A stretch of DNA of 53,205 nucleotides, taken from positions 1 to 53,205 of the forward strand of contig CAMPGW010000009.1 of NCBI GenBank assembly GCA_946885735.1. The letters run 5' to 3'. The first letter of the stretch is position 1. Every line of letters begins with the position of its first letter. Both the position numbers and the translations under genes were made by a program. Positions 16,695 to 26,095 of the stretch are shown here, one piece after another. The notes under the pieces are model-generated. The model was not told where the DNA came from. It worked only from the letters and a program-made list of their open reading frames with translations, and did not search any database. Source of the stretch: an uncultured Gammaproteobacteria bacterium (GTDB lineage Bacteria; Pseudomonadota; Gammaproteobacteria; Xanthomonadales; Xanthomonadaceae).

Positions 16695-17798
16695 ATGACG
16701 TCCAGCGAACCCAGTCCCACGCCCGAAGCCATCCGCGCCGCACTGGCCCAGGTGATCGACCCGCACACCGGCCTGGACCTGGTCTCCGGCCAGGCCATCC
16801 GCGGCGTCGGCGTCGATGCCGGGAAAGTGGCAGTGGACGTGCAACTTGCCTACCCCGCCAGCGGCTGGCATGAGGCCTTGCGCGCGGCCATCGAGCAGGC
16901 GGTGCGCACCGTGCCCGGCGTCACTGCCGTCGCCACCGGCATCGCGACCCGGGTGCAGGCCCACCGCGTGCAAAAGGACCTGAGCCCGCTGCCCCAGGTG
17001 CGCAACATCATCGCCGTCGCCTCCGGCAAGGGCGGGGTCGGCAAGTCCACCACGGCCGTCAACCTGGCGCTGGCGCTGGCGGCCGAGGGCGGCAAGGTCG
17101 GCGTACTCGACGCCGACATCCACGGGCCCAGCATCCCGATGATGCTCGGCCTGGAAGGCAAGCCGGAAAGCCCGGACGGCAAGAACATCGCGCCCAAGCT
17201 CGCGCACGGGTTGCAGGCGATCTCGATCGGCCTGTTCCTGGGCGAGGATACGCCGGCGATCTGGCGCGGCCCGATGACCACGCAGTACCTGCAGCAATTG
17301 CTCACCACGACGCTGTGGCAGGACCTCGACTACCTGGTGATCGACCTGCCGCCCGGCACCGGCGACATCCAGCTCACGCTGGCGCAGCGGGTGCCGGTAT
17401 CCGGCGCGGTCATCGTCACCACGCCGCAGGACATCGCGCTGCTGGACGCGCGCAAGGCGCTGCGGATGTTCGAGAAGGTCGAGGTACCGGTGCTGGGCGT
17501 GGTCGAGAACATGGCCGTGCACGTGTGTTCGAACTGCGGCCACGCCGAGCACGTGTTCGGCGCCGGCGGCGGCCAGCGCATGGCCGACCAGTACGGCGTG
17601 GCGCTGCTGGGTTCGCTGCCGCTCGATATCGCCATCCGCGAGCAGGCCGACTCGGGTTCGCCGACGGTGGTGTCGCACCCGGCATCGGCGGCGGCTGTGG
17701 AATACCGCCGCATCGCCCGCCAGGTTGGCGCGCGGCTGTCGCTGCAGGCGCGCAACAAGTCAATCGCCTTCCCCAACATCGTCATCCAGAACACCTGA
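16695..17798 (+). CDS. apbC: Iron-sulfur cluster carrier ATPase Mrp/ApbC
   Basis: P-loop scaffold that carries 4Fe-4S clusters to apoproteins. The 367 residues contain an N-terminal MIP18/DUF59 domain (about residues 8-85), the deviant Walker A GKGGVGKST, DADIHGPSIP, IDLPPGTGD (Walker B region) and the cluster-binding CSNC motif (VHVCSNCGH). A longer form from the ATG at 16671 is possible but that codon lies inside the likely -10 box. It is divergent from metG, as in many gammaproteobacteria, and 6 bp upstream of dcd. Confidence 0.94.
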   Translation: MTSSEPSPTPEAIRAALAQVIDPHTGLDLVSGQAIRGVGVDAGKVAVDVQLAYPASGWHEALRAAIEQAVRTVPGVTAVATGIATRVQAHRVQKDLSPLPQVRNIIAVASGKGGVGKSTTAVNLALALAAEGGKVGVLDADIHGPSIPMMLGLEGKPESPDGKNIAPKLAHGLQAISIGLFLGEDTPAIWRGPMTTQYLQQLLTTTLWQDLDYLVIDLPPGTGDIQLTLAQRVPVSGAVIVTTPQDIALLDARKALRMFEKVEVPVLGVVENMAVHVCSNCGHAEHVFGAGGGQRMADQYGVALLGSLPLDIAIREQADSGSPTVVSHPASAAAVEYRRIARQVGARLSLQARNKSIAFPNIVIQNT

Positions 17799-17804
17799 GG
17801 CCGC

Positions 17805-18374
17805 ATGAGCATCAAGTCAGACCGCTGGATCCGCCGCATGTCCGAGACCCAGGGCATGATCGAGCCTTTCGAGGCCGGCCAGGTCAAGACCGCCGCCGAC
17901 GGCCACCGCATCGTCAGCTACGGTACGTCCAGCTACGGCTACGACGTGCGCTGCGCCCGCGAGTTCAAGATCTTCACCAACATCAACTCCACGATCGTGG
18001 ACCCGAAGAACTTCGACCCGACCAGCTTCGTGGATATCGAGGCGGACGTGTGCATCATCCCGCCCAATTCCTTCGCACTGGCGCGCACGGTCGAGTTCTT
18101 CCGCATCCCGCGCGACACGCTGGTGGTATGCCTGGGCAAGAGCACCTACGCGCGCTGCGGCATCATCGTCAACGTCACGCCCCTCGAGCCGGAATGGGAA
18201 GGCCACGTGACGCTGGAGTTCAGCAATACCACGCCGCTGCCGGCCAAGATCTACGCAGGCGAGGGCGTGGCGCAGATGCTGTTCTTCCAGTCCGACGAAG
18301 TCTGCGAAACCTCGTACAAGGACCGCGGTGGCAAGTACCAGGGACAGACCGGCGTCACCCTGCCCAAAACCTAG
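17805..18374 (+). CDS. dcd: dCTP deaminase
   Basis: Deaminates dCTP to dUTP for thymidylate synthesis. The 189-residue protein matches the family length (about 190) and shows [35 protein letters not shown] in two parts (KSTYARCGI and [14 protein letters not shown], the latter holding the catalytic Glu), [16 protein letters not shown] and the C-terminal [11 protein letters not shown]. It begins 6 bp after apbC, so the two are probably one transcript. Confidence 0.96.
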   Translation: MSIKSDRWIRRMSETQGMIEPFEAGQVKTAADGHRIVSYGTSSYGYDVRCAREFKIFTNINSTIVDPKNFDPTSFVDIEADVCIIPPNSFALARTVEFFRIPRDTLVVCLGKSTYARCGIIVNVTPLEPEWEGHVTLEFSNTTPLPAKIYAGEGVAQMLFFQSDEVCETSYKDRGGKYQGQTGVTLPKT

Positions 18375-18392
18375 GCGCGTGGCTCGGGTGGC

Positions 18393-18420
18393 TTGATCCC
18401 TGCCCGGGCTTGGGCATACT
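18393..18420 (+). promoter_or_regulatory. Promoter of the RDD-family gene
   Basis: TTGATC (18393-18398) and CATACT (18415-18420) are 16 bp apart. The predicted leader of about 30 nt includes the ribosome site AGGGGA. Confidence 0.4.
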
Positions 18421-18458
18421 TCGGGGCACGCGCTGCGCGTAACCCCAGGGGATCCACC

Positions 18459-18965
18459 ATGCAAGACAGCAATCCGTATTCCGCGCCATCCGCCCACGTC
18501 GCCGACATCGCGCCCGTCGGCGCGCAGGAGCTCGCCGGCCGCGGCATGCGCCTGGCCGCCGCGATCATCGACGGCCTCATCCTGCTAGCCATCATGCTGC
18601 CGCTGATGTTCATGGGCGGCTACTTCAGCGGGGCCATGAGCGGCGAGCAGCCGGGCTTCGGCACGCAGGTCATGTGGGCCGTGCTCGGCTTCGTGATCTT
18701 CGTCGTGGTGCAGGGCATGCCGCTCAACGCCAGCGGCCAGACCTGGGGCAAGAAGTTGCTCAAGATGAAGATCGTCGATCTGGAAGGCCGCCAGCCGTCC
18801 TTCGCCACGCTCATCGTCAAGCGCTACCTGCCGGTGCAGGCGGTCAGCGCCATTCCCTTCGTCGGTGCGCTGATCGCGCTGGTCGACGTGCTCTTCATCT
18901 TCGGCGAGGAGCGCCGCTGCCTGCACGACCTGATCGCCGGCACCCGCGTGGTCGTCGCCGACTGA
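18459..18965 (+). CDS. RDD-family membrane protein
   Basis: A 168-residue inner-membrane protein of the RDD family. The family Arg/Asp signature appears as RGMRLAAAIIDGLIL, beginning the first of about three membrane segments (near residues 31-52, 66-86 and 125-145), and the C-terminal RRCLHDLIAGTRVV closes the domain. Specific cargo is unknown; some RDD proteins have been linked to ion or osmolyte transport. The ATG at 18459 follows AGGGGA; an upstream in-frame codon at 18393 lies in the promoter. A separate promoter suggests independence from dcd. Confidence 0.85.
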   Translation: MQDSNPYSAPSAHVADIAPVGAQELAGRGMRLAAAIIDGLILLAIMLPLMFMGGYFSGAMSGEQPGFGTQVMWAVLGFVIFVVVQGMPLNASGQTWGKKLLKMKIVDLEGRQPSFATLIVKRYLPVQAVSAIPFVGALIALVDVLFIFGEERRCLHDLIAGTRVVVAD

Positions 18966-18966
18966 C

Positions 18967-19383
18967 TCAGCCGGTCGCCGACCAGGCTTCGCGCAGCCGC
19001 GCGAGCCGCTCGGCGAGGACATCGGGCGCGAGCCGCTGCGCCGCGCCCGATCCCCACACCGGTCCCGGCCAGGCCGCATCCCCGGACCTGCGCGCCACCA
19101 CGTGCACGTGCAGTTGCCGCACGATGTTGCCGAGCGCGCCGATATTGAGCTTCTCGCAGCCGGGTTCGGCACGCAGGATCCGGCAGGCCTGCCGCACCTC
19201 GGCCCAGAGTCCTTGCTGCGCATCCTCGTCCAGGTCGATCCACTCGCTCGCCGCGGCAACGCGCGGCACCAGCACCAGCCACGGGAAACGCGCGTCATCC
19301 ATCAGCCGAAGCTGCGAGAGCGGCGCATCCGCGATCCAATGGCTGTCGGCGGCAAGCCGCGCGTCGAGCTGGAAATCGCTCAC
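18967..19383 (-). CDS. HIT-family protein
   Basis: A 138-residue histidine-triad family protein, probably a small nucleotide hydrolase or transferase. The signature reads QLHVHVVAR: the first two triad His are present and the third position is Val, which is normal in this bacterial subgroup. The preceding LNIGALGNIVRQ is also conserved. The start overlaps the stop of the dienelactone hydrolase gene (four bases), so the two are co-transcribed from the minus strand. Substrate unknown. Confidence 0.87.
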   Translation of the reverse strand: MSDFQLDARLAADSHWIADAPLSQLRLMDDARFPWLVLVPRVAAASEWIDLDEDAQQGLWAEVRQACRILRAEPGCEKLNIGALGNIVRQLHVHVVARRSGDAAWPGPVWGSGAAQRLAPDVLAERLARLREAWSATG

Positions 19384-20039
19384 CCGAGGTGGTTGCCGAA
19401 GAAGGCCAGCGTTCGCTGGAGGGCCTGCACGGCGACGGTGGCGTTGTAGTCCGCGCGCTGCTCGCAGTTGAAACCGTGGCCGGCGGGCCAGAGGTGGATC
19501 TCGGCCTCGGGCAGGGCGTCGTGGTGCTTCCTCACGTCGTCGGGGGGGATGATCGGGTCGTGCTCACCGAAATGCATCAGCAGCGGCGCGCCCGGACGTT
19601 CATGCAGGAAGGGCACGGTGCGTCCGCCGTAGTAGCTCACCGCGGGCAGGCCGAGCCGGCAGCAGGCGAGGTAGGCGACGGTGCCGCCCCAGCAATAGCC
19701 GACCACGCCGACCTGGCCGCTGTCCTCCACGGCCTGCACCGCCGCCTGGACGTCCTCCACCGCCCGGTCGAAGCCCAGGCGCTGCACCAGGTCGCGTCCG
19801 TAGGCGACACCCTCTTCGTCGTAGCCCAGTTCGACGTGGCGCTCGAAGTGGTCGAAGAAGGCCGGGGCGATGGCCACGTATCCGTGCGCGGCGAAGCGGT
19901 CCGCCACGCTGCGGATGTGCGCGTTCACGCCGAAGATTTCCTGCACCACCACCAGGGCGCCGCGGGCGGGAATGGCCGGTTCGGCGCGCCAGGCGGCGAT
20001 GCCGCCGTTCGGGGTGTCCAGCGAGATCCAGTGGCCCAT
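19380..20039 (-). CDS. Dienelactone hydrolase family protein
   Basis: A 219-residue alpha/beta hydrolase of the DLH family. The nucleophile is Cys in GYCWGG, as in carboxymethylenebutenolidase; the Asp is in GEHDPIIP and the His in AGHGFNCE, completing the triad. EIFGVNAHIRSVADR near the N-terminus is a family signature. No other aromatic-degradation genes are near, so a housekeeping role is more likely than chloroaromatic catabolism. A good ribosome site (AGGAGG) precedes the ATG and TATCCT at 20071-20076 (minus) is a candidate -10. Confidence 0.88.
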   Translation of the reverse strand: MGHWISLDTPNGGIAAWRAEPAIPARGALVVVQEIFGVNAHIRSVADRFAAHGYVAIAPAFFDHFERHVELGYDEEGVAYGRDLVQRLGFDRAVEDVQAAVQAVEDSGQVGVVGYCWGGTVAYLACCRLGLPAVSYYGGRTVPFLHERPGAPLLMHFGEHDPIIPPDDVRKHHDALPEAEIHLWPAGHGFNCEQRADYNATVAVQALQRTLAFFGNHLG

Positions 20040-20070
20040 GGGATCCTCCTGCGCAGGTCCTGCTGCTCCG

Positions 20071-20076
20071 AGGATA
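20071..20076 (-). promoter_or_regulatory. -10 box for the DLH-HIT pair
   Basis: TATCCT on the minus strand lies 31 bases before the DLH start, whose AGGAGG ribosome site follows. Confidence 0.35.
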
Positions 20077-20109
20077 GCGCCACCGGCGGGACCGTAGGGG
20101 TGGGGCGGC

Positions 20110-20115
20110 TATAAT
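20110..20115 (+). promoter_or_regulatory. Consensus -10 box for rimO
   Basis: A perfect TATAAT lies 28 bases before the rimO ATG, predicting a leader of about 21 nt. The -35 region is GC-rich without a recognisable hexamer. Confidence 0.5.
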
Positions 20116-20143
20116 CGCCACCCGCTCGTCCACCGGTCCACGC

Positions 20144-21526
20144 ATGTCCTCGTCAGAACCCAAGGTCGGTTTCGTCAGCCTCGGCTGCCCCAAGGCGCTG
20201 GTGGACTCCGAACGCATCCTCACCCAGTTGCGGGTCGAGGGTTACCAGGTCGTGCCCAGTTACGCCGAGGCCGACGTGGTGGTGGTGAACACCTGCGGCT
20301 TCATCGATTCGGCCGTGGCCGAGTCACTGGATGCCATCGGCGAGGCGATCGCCGAGAACGGCAAGGTCATCGTCACCGGCTGCCTGGGCAAGCGCGCCGA
20401 CCTGATCCGCGAGGCCCACCCCGGCGTGCTGTCCATCAGCGGGCCGCAGGACTACGGTTCGGTGATGGGCGCGGTGCATGCCGCGCTGCCGCCGCGCCGC
20501 GATCCCTTCCTGGACCTGTTGCCCGACACCGGCGTGAAGCTCACGCCGAAACACTACGCCTACCTGAAGATTTCCGAGGGCTGTAACCACCGCTGCAGCT
20601 TCTGCATCATCCCGTCCATGCGCGGCGACCTGGTGTCGCGGCCCGTGGACGAGGTGCTGCGCGAGGCCGAGAAGCTGGTGCGCGGCGGCGTGCGCGAACT
20701 GCTGGTCGTCTCGCAGGACACCAGCGCCTACGGCGTGGACGTCCGTTATGCCGAGGGCACCTGGCGTGGCAAGCAGTACGCGACGCGGATGAAGGCCCTT
20801 TGCGAGGGGCTCTCGGAGCTCGGCGCCTGGACGCGCCTGCATTACGTCTATCCGTATCCGCACGTGGACGAGGTTATCCCGCTGATGGCCGAGGGCAAGC
20901 TGCTGCCCTACCTCGACATTCCCTTCCAGCACGCCAGCCCGCGCATCCTCAAGCTGATGAAGCGGCCCGGTGCGGTGGACAAGACCCTGGAGCGCATCCA
21001 GCGTTGGCGGGCGATGTGCCCGGAGATCACCATCCGCAGCACCTTCATCGTCGGCTTCCCCGGCGAGACGGATGCCGAGTTCGAACAGCTGCTGGATTTC
21101 CTCGATGCGGCCGAACTCGATCGCGTCGGCGCGTTCGCCTACTCGCCGGTCGATGGCGCCGCCGCGAACCTGCTGCCCGATCCGGTGCCCGAGGACGTCA
21201 AGCAGGAGCGGCTGGCGCGCTTCATGGCGCTGCAGGCCGAGATCAGCGCGGACAAGCTCGAACGCAAGGTCGGCACGGTGCAGCGTTGCCTGGTGGACGC
21301 GCTCGACGGTGAACTGGCGATCGCGCGCTCGATGGCCGATGCGCCGGAGATCGATGGCCTGGTGCAGATCCAGGATGGCGCGGAGGCCGGCCTGCAAGCC
21401 GGCCGGTTCGTGGACGTGCGCATCATGGGCGCCGACGAGCACGACCTGTTCGGCCTGGTCGAGGCGGTGGTGGATGACGCGCCCGCCGAGCGCGCCGATC
21501 CGCTGCGGGTCCTGCTCCAGTCCTGA
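20144..21526 (+). CDS. rimO: Ribosomal protein S12 methylthiotransferase RimO
   Basis: Radical-SAM enzyme that methylthiolates the conserved Asp of ribosomal protein S12. The 460 residues show three N-terminal cluster Cys ([27 protein letters not shown]), the radical-SAM triad in [18 protein letters not shown], and a C-terminal TRAM domain (about 380-450). [11 protein letters not shown] distinguishes RimO from MiaB. The ATG follows a TATAAT promoter at normal spacing. The stop shares one base with the next ABC transporter gene. Confidence 0.95.
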   Translation: MSSSEPKVGFVSLGCPKALVDSERILTQLRVEGYQVVPSYAEADVVVVNTCGFIDSAVAESLDAIGEAIAENGKVIVTGCLGKRADLIREAHPGVLSISGPQDYGSVMGAVHAALPPRRDPFLDLLPDTGVKLTPKHYAYLKISEGCNHRCSFCIIPSMRGDLVSRPVDEVLREAEKLVRGGVRELLVVSQDTSAYGVDVRYAEGTWRGKQYATRMKALCEGLSELGAWTRLHYVYPYPHVDEVIPLMAEGKLLPYLDIPFQHASPRILKLMKRPGAVDKTLERIQRWRAMCPEITIRSTFIVGFPGETDAEFEQLLDFLDAAELDRVGAFAYSPVDGAAANLLPDPVPEDVKQERLARFMALQAEISADKLERKVGTVQRCLVDALDGELAIARSMADAPEIDGLVQIQDGAEAGLQAGRFVDVRIMGADEHDLFGLVEAVVDDAPAERADPLRVLLQS

Positions 21527-23394
21527 TGGCGGCCGCGCGCACGGATCGCGCCGGCGGACACCGCAAGAGCCTGCGGGAGCGGGTCGGCGCGCTGCGCAAC
21601 CTGCGGCCCTTCCTGCGCCAGGTCTGGGAGACCAGTCCGGCCCTGACCAGCGCGAGCCTGTCGCTGCGGCTGGTGCGCGCGCTGCTGCCGGTGGCGACGC
21701 TCTACGTCGGCAAGCTGATCATCGACGAGGCGATCCGCCTGGCCGGCCTCGGCATCGCCAGCGACGCCCTGCTGGAGTGGTGGCGACAGGGACTGCTCGC
21801 CCACCTGGGCTGGCTGCTGCTGATCGAACTCGGACTCGCGGTGGCCTCCGACGTGCTCGGCCGCCTCGTGGCGTTGGTGGACTCGCTGCTGTCCGAGCGC
21901 TTCACCAACGCGACCAGCGTGCGACTGATGGAACATGCCGCCACGCTCGACCTGGAGGACTTCGAGGACAGCGAACTGCAGGACAGCCTCGACCGCGCCC
22001 GCCGCCAGACCATGGGGCGGATGACGCTGATGACGCAGTTGTTCGGCCAGGCGCAGGATGCGGTGACCGTCGTCAGCTTCGCCGCCGGGCTGGTGGTGTA
22101 TGCGCCCTGGCTGATCGTGCTGCTGCTGGTCGCGCTGCTGCCGGCCTTCATCGGCGAGGCGCACTTCAACGCCCTCAACTACTCGCTCAACTTTGCATGG
22201 ACGCCGGAGCGCCGCGAGCTCGAGTACGTGCGCCAGACCGGCGCCAGCGTCGAGACGGCCAAGGAAGTGAAGATCTTCGGCCTGAGCGGCTTCCTGATCG
22301 CACGCTACCGCCGGCTCGCGGACGGTTTCTACGCGGCCAACCGCAAGCTGGCCATCGGCCGCGCCGGCTGGGGCAGCCTGCTGACCGCGCTGGGCACGCT
22401 CGGCTACTACGTGGCCTATGCCTACATCGCCTGGCGCACGGTGCGCGGCGAGTTCAGCATCGGCGACCTGACCTTCCTGGCCGGGTCCTTCCGCCGCCTG
22501 CGCAACCTGCTCGAGGGCCTGCTCACCGGCTTCTCCACGGTGGCAGGGCAGGCGCTCTACCTGGACGACCTGTATTCCTTCTTCGAGATCGAGCCGGAAA
22601 TCGTCTCGCCGCCGGACCCGAAGCCCTTCCCGGTGCCGATCCGCGAAGGCTTCGTATTCGAGGACGTCGGCTTCCGCTACCCCGGCGCGGAACGCTGGGC
22701 GGTTCGCAACCTGAGCGTGCACCTGCGCGCCGGCGAGGTGCTGGCGCTGGTGGGCGAGAACGGCGCCGGCAAGACCACGCTGGTGAAGCTGCTGGCGCGC
22801 CTGTACGACCCGGACGAAGGCCGCATCCTGCTCGACGGCGTGGACCTTCGCGAGTACGACCTGGACGTGCTGCGCAGCCAGGTCGGGGTGATTTTCCAGG
22901 ACTTCGTGCGCTACCACCTCACCGCCGCCGACAACATCGCAGTGGGTCGCATCGAGGCGCGCGAGGATCGCGAGCGGATCCGCCAGGCGGCGCGCCGCAG
23001 CCTGGCCGACGAGGTCATCGAGCGCTTGCCGCAGGGCTACGACCAGGTCATCGGCAAGCGCTTCCGCACCGGCGTGGACCTGTCCGGCGGTGAGTGGCAG
23101 AAAGTGGCGATCGCCCGCGCCTACATGCGCGACGCGCAGCTGCTGATCCTCGACGAGCCGACGGCGGCGCTGGATGCGCGCGCGGAGTTCGAGGTGTTCC
23201 AGCGCTTCAAGGACCTGAGTGCGGACAAGACGGCGGTGCTGATCTCGCACCGCTTTTCCAGCGTGCGCATGGCCGACCGCATCCTGGTGATGAACGAAGG
23301 ACGCTTCGAGGCCCTGGGAACGCACGAGGAACTGATGGCGCAGCGCGGCCGCTACGCCGAACTCTTCGAGCTACAGGCCGCCGGCTACCGCTGA
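21526..23394 (+). CDS. ABC transporter, fused membrane and ATPase domains
   Basis: A 622-residue half-transporter of the exporter (ABCB-like) type. The N-terminal half has membrane helices (first near residues 38-60, others around 80-110, 170-210 and 280-310). The ATPase domain (from about 370) shows Walker A GENGAGKTT, Q-loop IFQDF, signature DLSGGEWQK, Walker B LLILDEPT and the switch His in LISHRFSS. Substrate cannot be told; such proteins move lipids, peptides or drugs. Start overlaps the rimO stop, suggesting co-expression, although no functional link to RimO is evident. Confidence 0.9.
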   Translation: MAAARTDRAGGHRKSLRERVGALRNLRPFLRQVWETSPALTSASLSLRLVRALLPVATLYVGKLIIDEAIRLAGLGIASDALLEWWRQGLLAHLGWLLLIELGLAVASDVLGRLVALVDSLLSERFTNATSVRLMEHAATLDLEDFEDSELQDSLDRARRQTMGRMTLMTQLFGQAQDAVTVVSFAAGLVVYAPWLIVLLLVALLPAFIGEAHFNALNYSLNFAWTPERRELEYVRQTGASVETAKEVKIFGLSGFLIARYRRLADGFYAANRKLAIGRAGWGSLLTALGTLGYYVAYAYIAWRTVRGEFSIGDLTFLAGSFRRLRNLLEGLLTGFSTVAGQALYLDDLYSFFEIEPEIVSPPDPKPFPVPIREGFVFEDVGFRYPGAERWAVRNLSVHLRAGEVLALVGENGAGKTTLVKLLARLYDPDEGRILLDGVDLREYDLDVLRSQVGVIFQDFVRYHLTAADNIAVGRIEAREDRERIRQAARRSLADEVIERLPQGYDQVIGKRFRTGVDLSGGEWQKVAIARAYMRDAQLLILDEPTAALDARAEFEVFQRFKDLSADKTAVLISHRFSSVRMADRILVMNEGRFEALGTHEELMAQRGRYAELFELQAAGYR

Positions 23395-23395
23395 T

Positions 23396-23908
23396 TCAGC
23401 GCCCGGCGACCCACATCACCAGGTACAGCAGCAGCGAGCCGATGACGTAGGCGGCTTCGACGCGCTTGCGCCGAGCCGGGTCCTCCCGGGCATCGAACAG
23501 GTCCAGCACCAACTGCCGCAGCAGGAAGGTGTAGAGGATGTAGTAGGAGAAGGGCACGACGTGCCGCATCCAGCCGAAATCGCCGGGCGACTTTCCGAAC
23601 AGGGACAGCAGCCAGCCGATCTCGACGTAGATGCCGAACAGGCCCAGCGCGGCGTTCACCAGCATCCAGCGGACTTCGTCGCGCCCGAAGATCGCCAGGT
23701 AGAACATCAGGTACACGCCGATGGCGATGCCGCCGTGCAGGAACAGGAAATGCAGCGGCGCGTCGTCCGCGGCGTAGGCCATGAGGAAGCCGGACAGGCC
23801 GAACAGGCCCATGTGCAGCAGGAAGAAGGGATAGATGAACTTGCCCGCCACCTGCATGCCGGCGGCGTAGGGCTTGCCGTTGATGGTGATGTCGCGGTGC
23901 AGTTTCAC
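23396..23908 (-). CDS. Membrane protein of unknown function
   Basis: A 170-residue protein with about four or five membrane segments (near residues 25-45, 53-72, 80-105, 115-135 and 150-167). The N-terminal 18 residues ([17 protein letters not shown]) are polar and probably cytoplasmic. I recognise no family motif. It starts at an ATG overlapping the greB stop by four bases, so it belongs to the minus-strand unit HerA-like ATPase, greB, this gene. It ends 1 bp from the convergent ABC transporter gene. Confidence 0.75.
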   Translation of the reverse strand: MKLHRDITINGKPYAAGMQVAGKFIYPFFLLHMGLFGLSGFLMAYAADDAPLHFLFLHGGIAIGVYLMFYLAIFGRDEVRWMLVNAALGLFGIYVEIGWLLSLFGKSPGDFGWMRHVVPFSYYILYTFLLRQLVLDLFDAREDPARRKRVEAAYVIGSLLLYLVMWVAGR

Positions 23909-24414
23909 GCGGCCTCCCCGTAACTCACCGACAGCACGATGAACCGCGCGGGCCCGGTCGGCAAGTGCGCCTCGAACTCCTCATCCACGCGCTTGCGCAG
24001 CACCGCCCTGGCCAGCGGCGAGTCGATGCTGATGTGGCCGAGCGCGGCGTCGGTTTCGTCCGGCCCCACGATGCGGTAGCGCAGCACAGCGCCGTCGTCT
24101 TCGCGCTCGAGTTCGATCCAGGCGCCGAAGAACACCGCGGCCGGGTCGGACGGCGCAGCGTCCACCACCTTCAGCGTTTCCAGTCGCTTGCTGAGGTAGC
24201 GCACGCGGCGGTCGATCTCGCCGAGCTGCTTCTTGCGGTAGGTGTATTCGGCGTTTTCCGAGCGATCGCCTTCGGCCGCGGCCGCGGCCAGCGCCCGCAC
24301 GACGTCGGGCCGCTTCTCGCGCCATAGCGACTGCAGCTCCGCGCGCAGGCGCTCGAAGCCGGCGCGGGTGATGATCGCCGTGGACGACTCCGGCGGCGGC
24401 CGCCAGCGCGACAC
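23905..24414 (-). CDS. greB: Transcription elongation factor GreB
   Basis: Binds the RNA polymerase secondary channel and stimulates cleavage of backtracked RNA. The 169 residues comprise the coiled-coil N-terminus (about 15-80) with [17 protein letters not shown], whose acidic tip residues act at the active site, and the FKBP-like C-terminal domain (about 90-160). The YRKKQL stretch and longer N-terminus favour GreB over GreA. The GTG start is one base after the stop of the upstream ATPase gene; its end overlaps the membrane protein gene. Confidence 0.93.
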   Translation of the reverse strand: MSRWRPPPESSTAIITRAGFERLRAELQSLWREKRPDVVRALAAAAAEGDRSENAEYTYRKKQLGEIDRRVRYLSKRLETLKVVDAAPSDPAAVFFGAWIELEREDDGAVLRYRIVGPDETDAALGHISIDSPLARAVLRKRVDEEFEAHLPTGPARFIVLSVSYGEAA

Positions 24415-24415
24415 C

Positions 24416-25936
24416 TCAGCGTTTGCCGAAGATGCCGCCCAGCACGCCGCGAAGGATCTGCCGGCCGATGCCGCTGGCCACGGTCCGGGTCGCCTGCTTG
24501 GCCGCGGTTTCGATCGCGCCCTGGCGGCGCTTGGTGCCCCAGAGGAACTCGTCGATGCGCGAGCGCGGCGCTTCCGCTTCCGGCGCGGGCTTGGCGCCCG
24601 TGCCGGCGCGCCCGTTCGCAGGCCCCGGCGCGGAGGCGGTCGCCGGCGTGTCCGCGGCCAATGCGTCGGCGCGCGCTTTCAGCATTTCCTCCGCCGACTC
24701 GCGGTCCACCGGCGTGTCGTAACGCCCGGCCATCGGGCTGCGCGCGCGCACTGCTGCCCGTTCCTCCGGCGTGATCGCACCCATCCGCGAGCGCGGCGGG
24801 CAGATCCAGGCGCGCTCGACCGGCATCGGCACCGCCTTGTCCTGCAGCATGGAGACCAGCGCCTCGCCGACGGCGAGCTCGGAGATCACCCGCGCCACGT
24901 CGAGCTTCGGGTTCGGCACGAAGGTCTCGGCGGCGGTGCGCACCGCCTTCTGGTCGCGCGGGGTGTAGGCGCGCAGCGCGTGCTGGATGCGATTGCCGAG
25001 CTGGCCCAGGATATCGCCCGGCACGTCGTCGGGGTTCTGCGAGCAGAAATAGACGCCGACGCCCTTGGAGCGGATCAGCCGCACGACCTGCTCCACGCGC
25101 TGTTGCAGCGCCGGCGGGCAGTCGTCGAAGAGCAGGTGCGCCTCGTCGAAGATGAAGACCAGCTTGGGCTGGGCGATGTCGCCGACTTCGGGCAGGTTCT
25201 CGAACAGTTCCGACAGCAGCCAGAGCAGGAAACTGGAATACAGGCGGGGCTTGAGGATCAGCCGGTCCGCGGCCAGCACGTGGATCAACCCGCGTCCGGA
25301 CAGGTCCTGCCGCAACAGGTCTTCCAGCTGCAGCGCGGGCTCGCCGAAGAACTGTTCGCCCCCTTCCTGCTCGAGCCGCAGCAGGGCGCGCTGGATCGCG
25401 CCCACCGAGGCGCTGCTGACCAGCCCGTATTCCTTGCCGACCTCGGCGCGGTTCTCGACCACGAAGTTCAGCAGCGCGCGCAGGTCGTCGAGGTCGAGCA
25501 GCAACAGGCCGCGGTCGTCGGCGAGCTTGAAGACGATGTCGAGCACGCCCGACTGCACCTCGTTCAGCTCGAGGATGCGGTTGAGCAGGGTGGGGCCCAT
25601 CTCCGAGACCGTGGTGCGCACCGGGTGCCCGAGCTGGCCGAACAGGTCCCAGAACACCACCGGGTTGGCCTCGTTCACGTAGCCATCGATGCCGATGTCG
25701 GCCACGCGCTGGGCGATGCGCTCGTTCATGGTGCCCGCCACGGCGAGACCCGCGATGTCGCCCTTCACGTCGGCCAGGAACACCGGCACGCCCATGCGCG
25801 AGAAGCCTTCCGCCAGTACCATCAGCGACACCGACTTGCCGGTGCCGGTGGCGCCAGCGATCAATCCGTGACGGTTGCCGTACTTCGCGAGCAGTCGAAC
25901 TGGGTATTCTCCCTTGCCGACAAGGATGTCGCTCAT
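24416..25936 (-). CDS. HerA-like ATPase (DUF853)
   Basis: A 506-residue ATPase of the DUF853/HerA-like C-terminal family. Walker A is [10 protein letters not shown] (about residues 28-37), Walker B with catalytic Glu is [13 protein letters not shown], and an Arg-finger-type segment [15 protein letters not shown] follows. The family is common in proteobacteria (E. coli YjgR type) and its role is not settled; HerA relatives translocate DNA. A Pro/Ala-rich stretch near residues 440-470 separates the ATPase core from a basic C-terminal tail (about 485-506). No nuclease gene (such as nurA) is adjacent. A GGAGAA ribosome site precedes the ATG. Confidence 0.88.
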   Translation of the reverse strand: MSDILVGKGEYPVRLLAKYGNRHGLIAGATGTGKSVSLMVLAEGFSRMGVPVFLADVKGDIAGLAVAGTMNERIAQRVADIGIDGYVNEANPVVFWDLFGQLGHPVRTTVSEMGPTLLNRILELNEVQSGVLDIVFKLADDRGLLLLDLDDLRALLNFVVENRAEVGKEYGLVSSASVGAIQRALLRLEQEGGEQFFGEPALQLEDLLRQDLSGRGLIHVLAADRLILKPRLYSSFLLWLLSELFENLPEVGDIAQPKLVFIFDEAHLLFDDCPPALQQRVEQVVRLIRSKGVGVYFCSQNPDDVPGDILGQLGNRIQHALRAYTPRDQKAVRTAAETFVPNPKLDVARVISELAVGEALVSMLQDKAVPMPVERAWICPPRSRMGAITPEERAAVRARSPMAGRYDTPVDRESAEEMLKARADALAADTPATASAPGPANGRAGTGAKPAPEAEAPRSRIDEFLWGTKRRQGAIETAAKQATRTVASGIGRQILRGVLGGIFGKR

Positions 25937-25961
25937 GCAGGATTCTCCAAGGTCCGTGCCG

Positions 25962-25967
25962 ATTCTA
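25962..25967 (-). promoter_or_regulatory. -10 box of the HerA-like ATPase operon
   Basis: TAGAAT on the minus strand lies 25 bases before the ATG, giving a leader of about 18 nt with GGAGAA. Confidence 0.4.
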
Positions 25968-25978
25968 GCCGGATGTCG

Positions 25979-25997
25979 ACGCCAGACGAGCTGGCGT
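25979..25997. promoter_or_regulatory. Inverted repeat upstream of the HerA-like operon
   Basis: ACGCCAG-ACGAG-CTGGCGT is a perfect 7-bp inverted repeat with a 5-bp centre. It occupies the spacer/-35 region of the minus-strand promoter, a usual place for an operator. No regulator gene is adjacent. Confidence 0.35.
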
Positions 25998-26095
25998 GAC
26001 ACCGCATCCGTGGTTGCCCCGCGCGGCGGGGGAACCTTGCGCCCATGCCGGGACACCAAGCCCGGCTCCCGAACCCTCAGCGAGCCCCCACGCCG

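Noticed and set aside
24242..25999. 585-codon plus-strand frame opposite the HerA-like ATPase
   Set aside because: The minus strand encodes Walker A and B motifs; the plus product has none.
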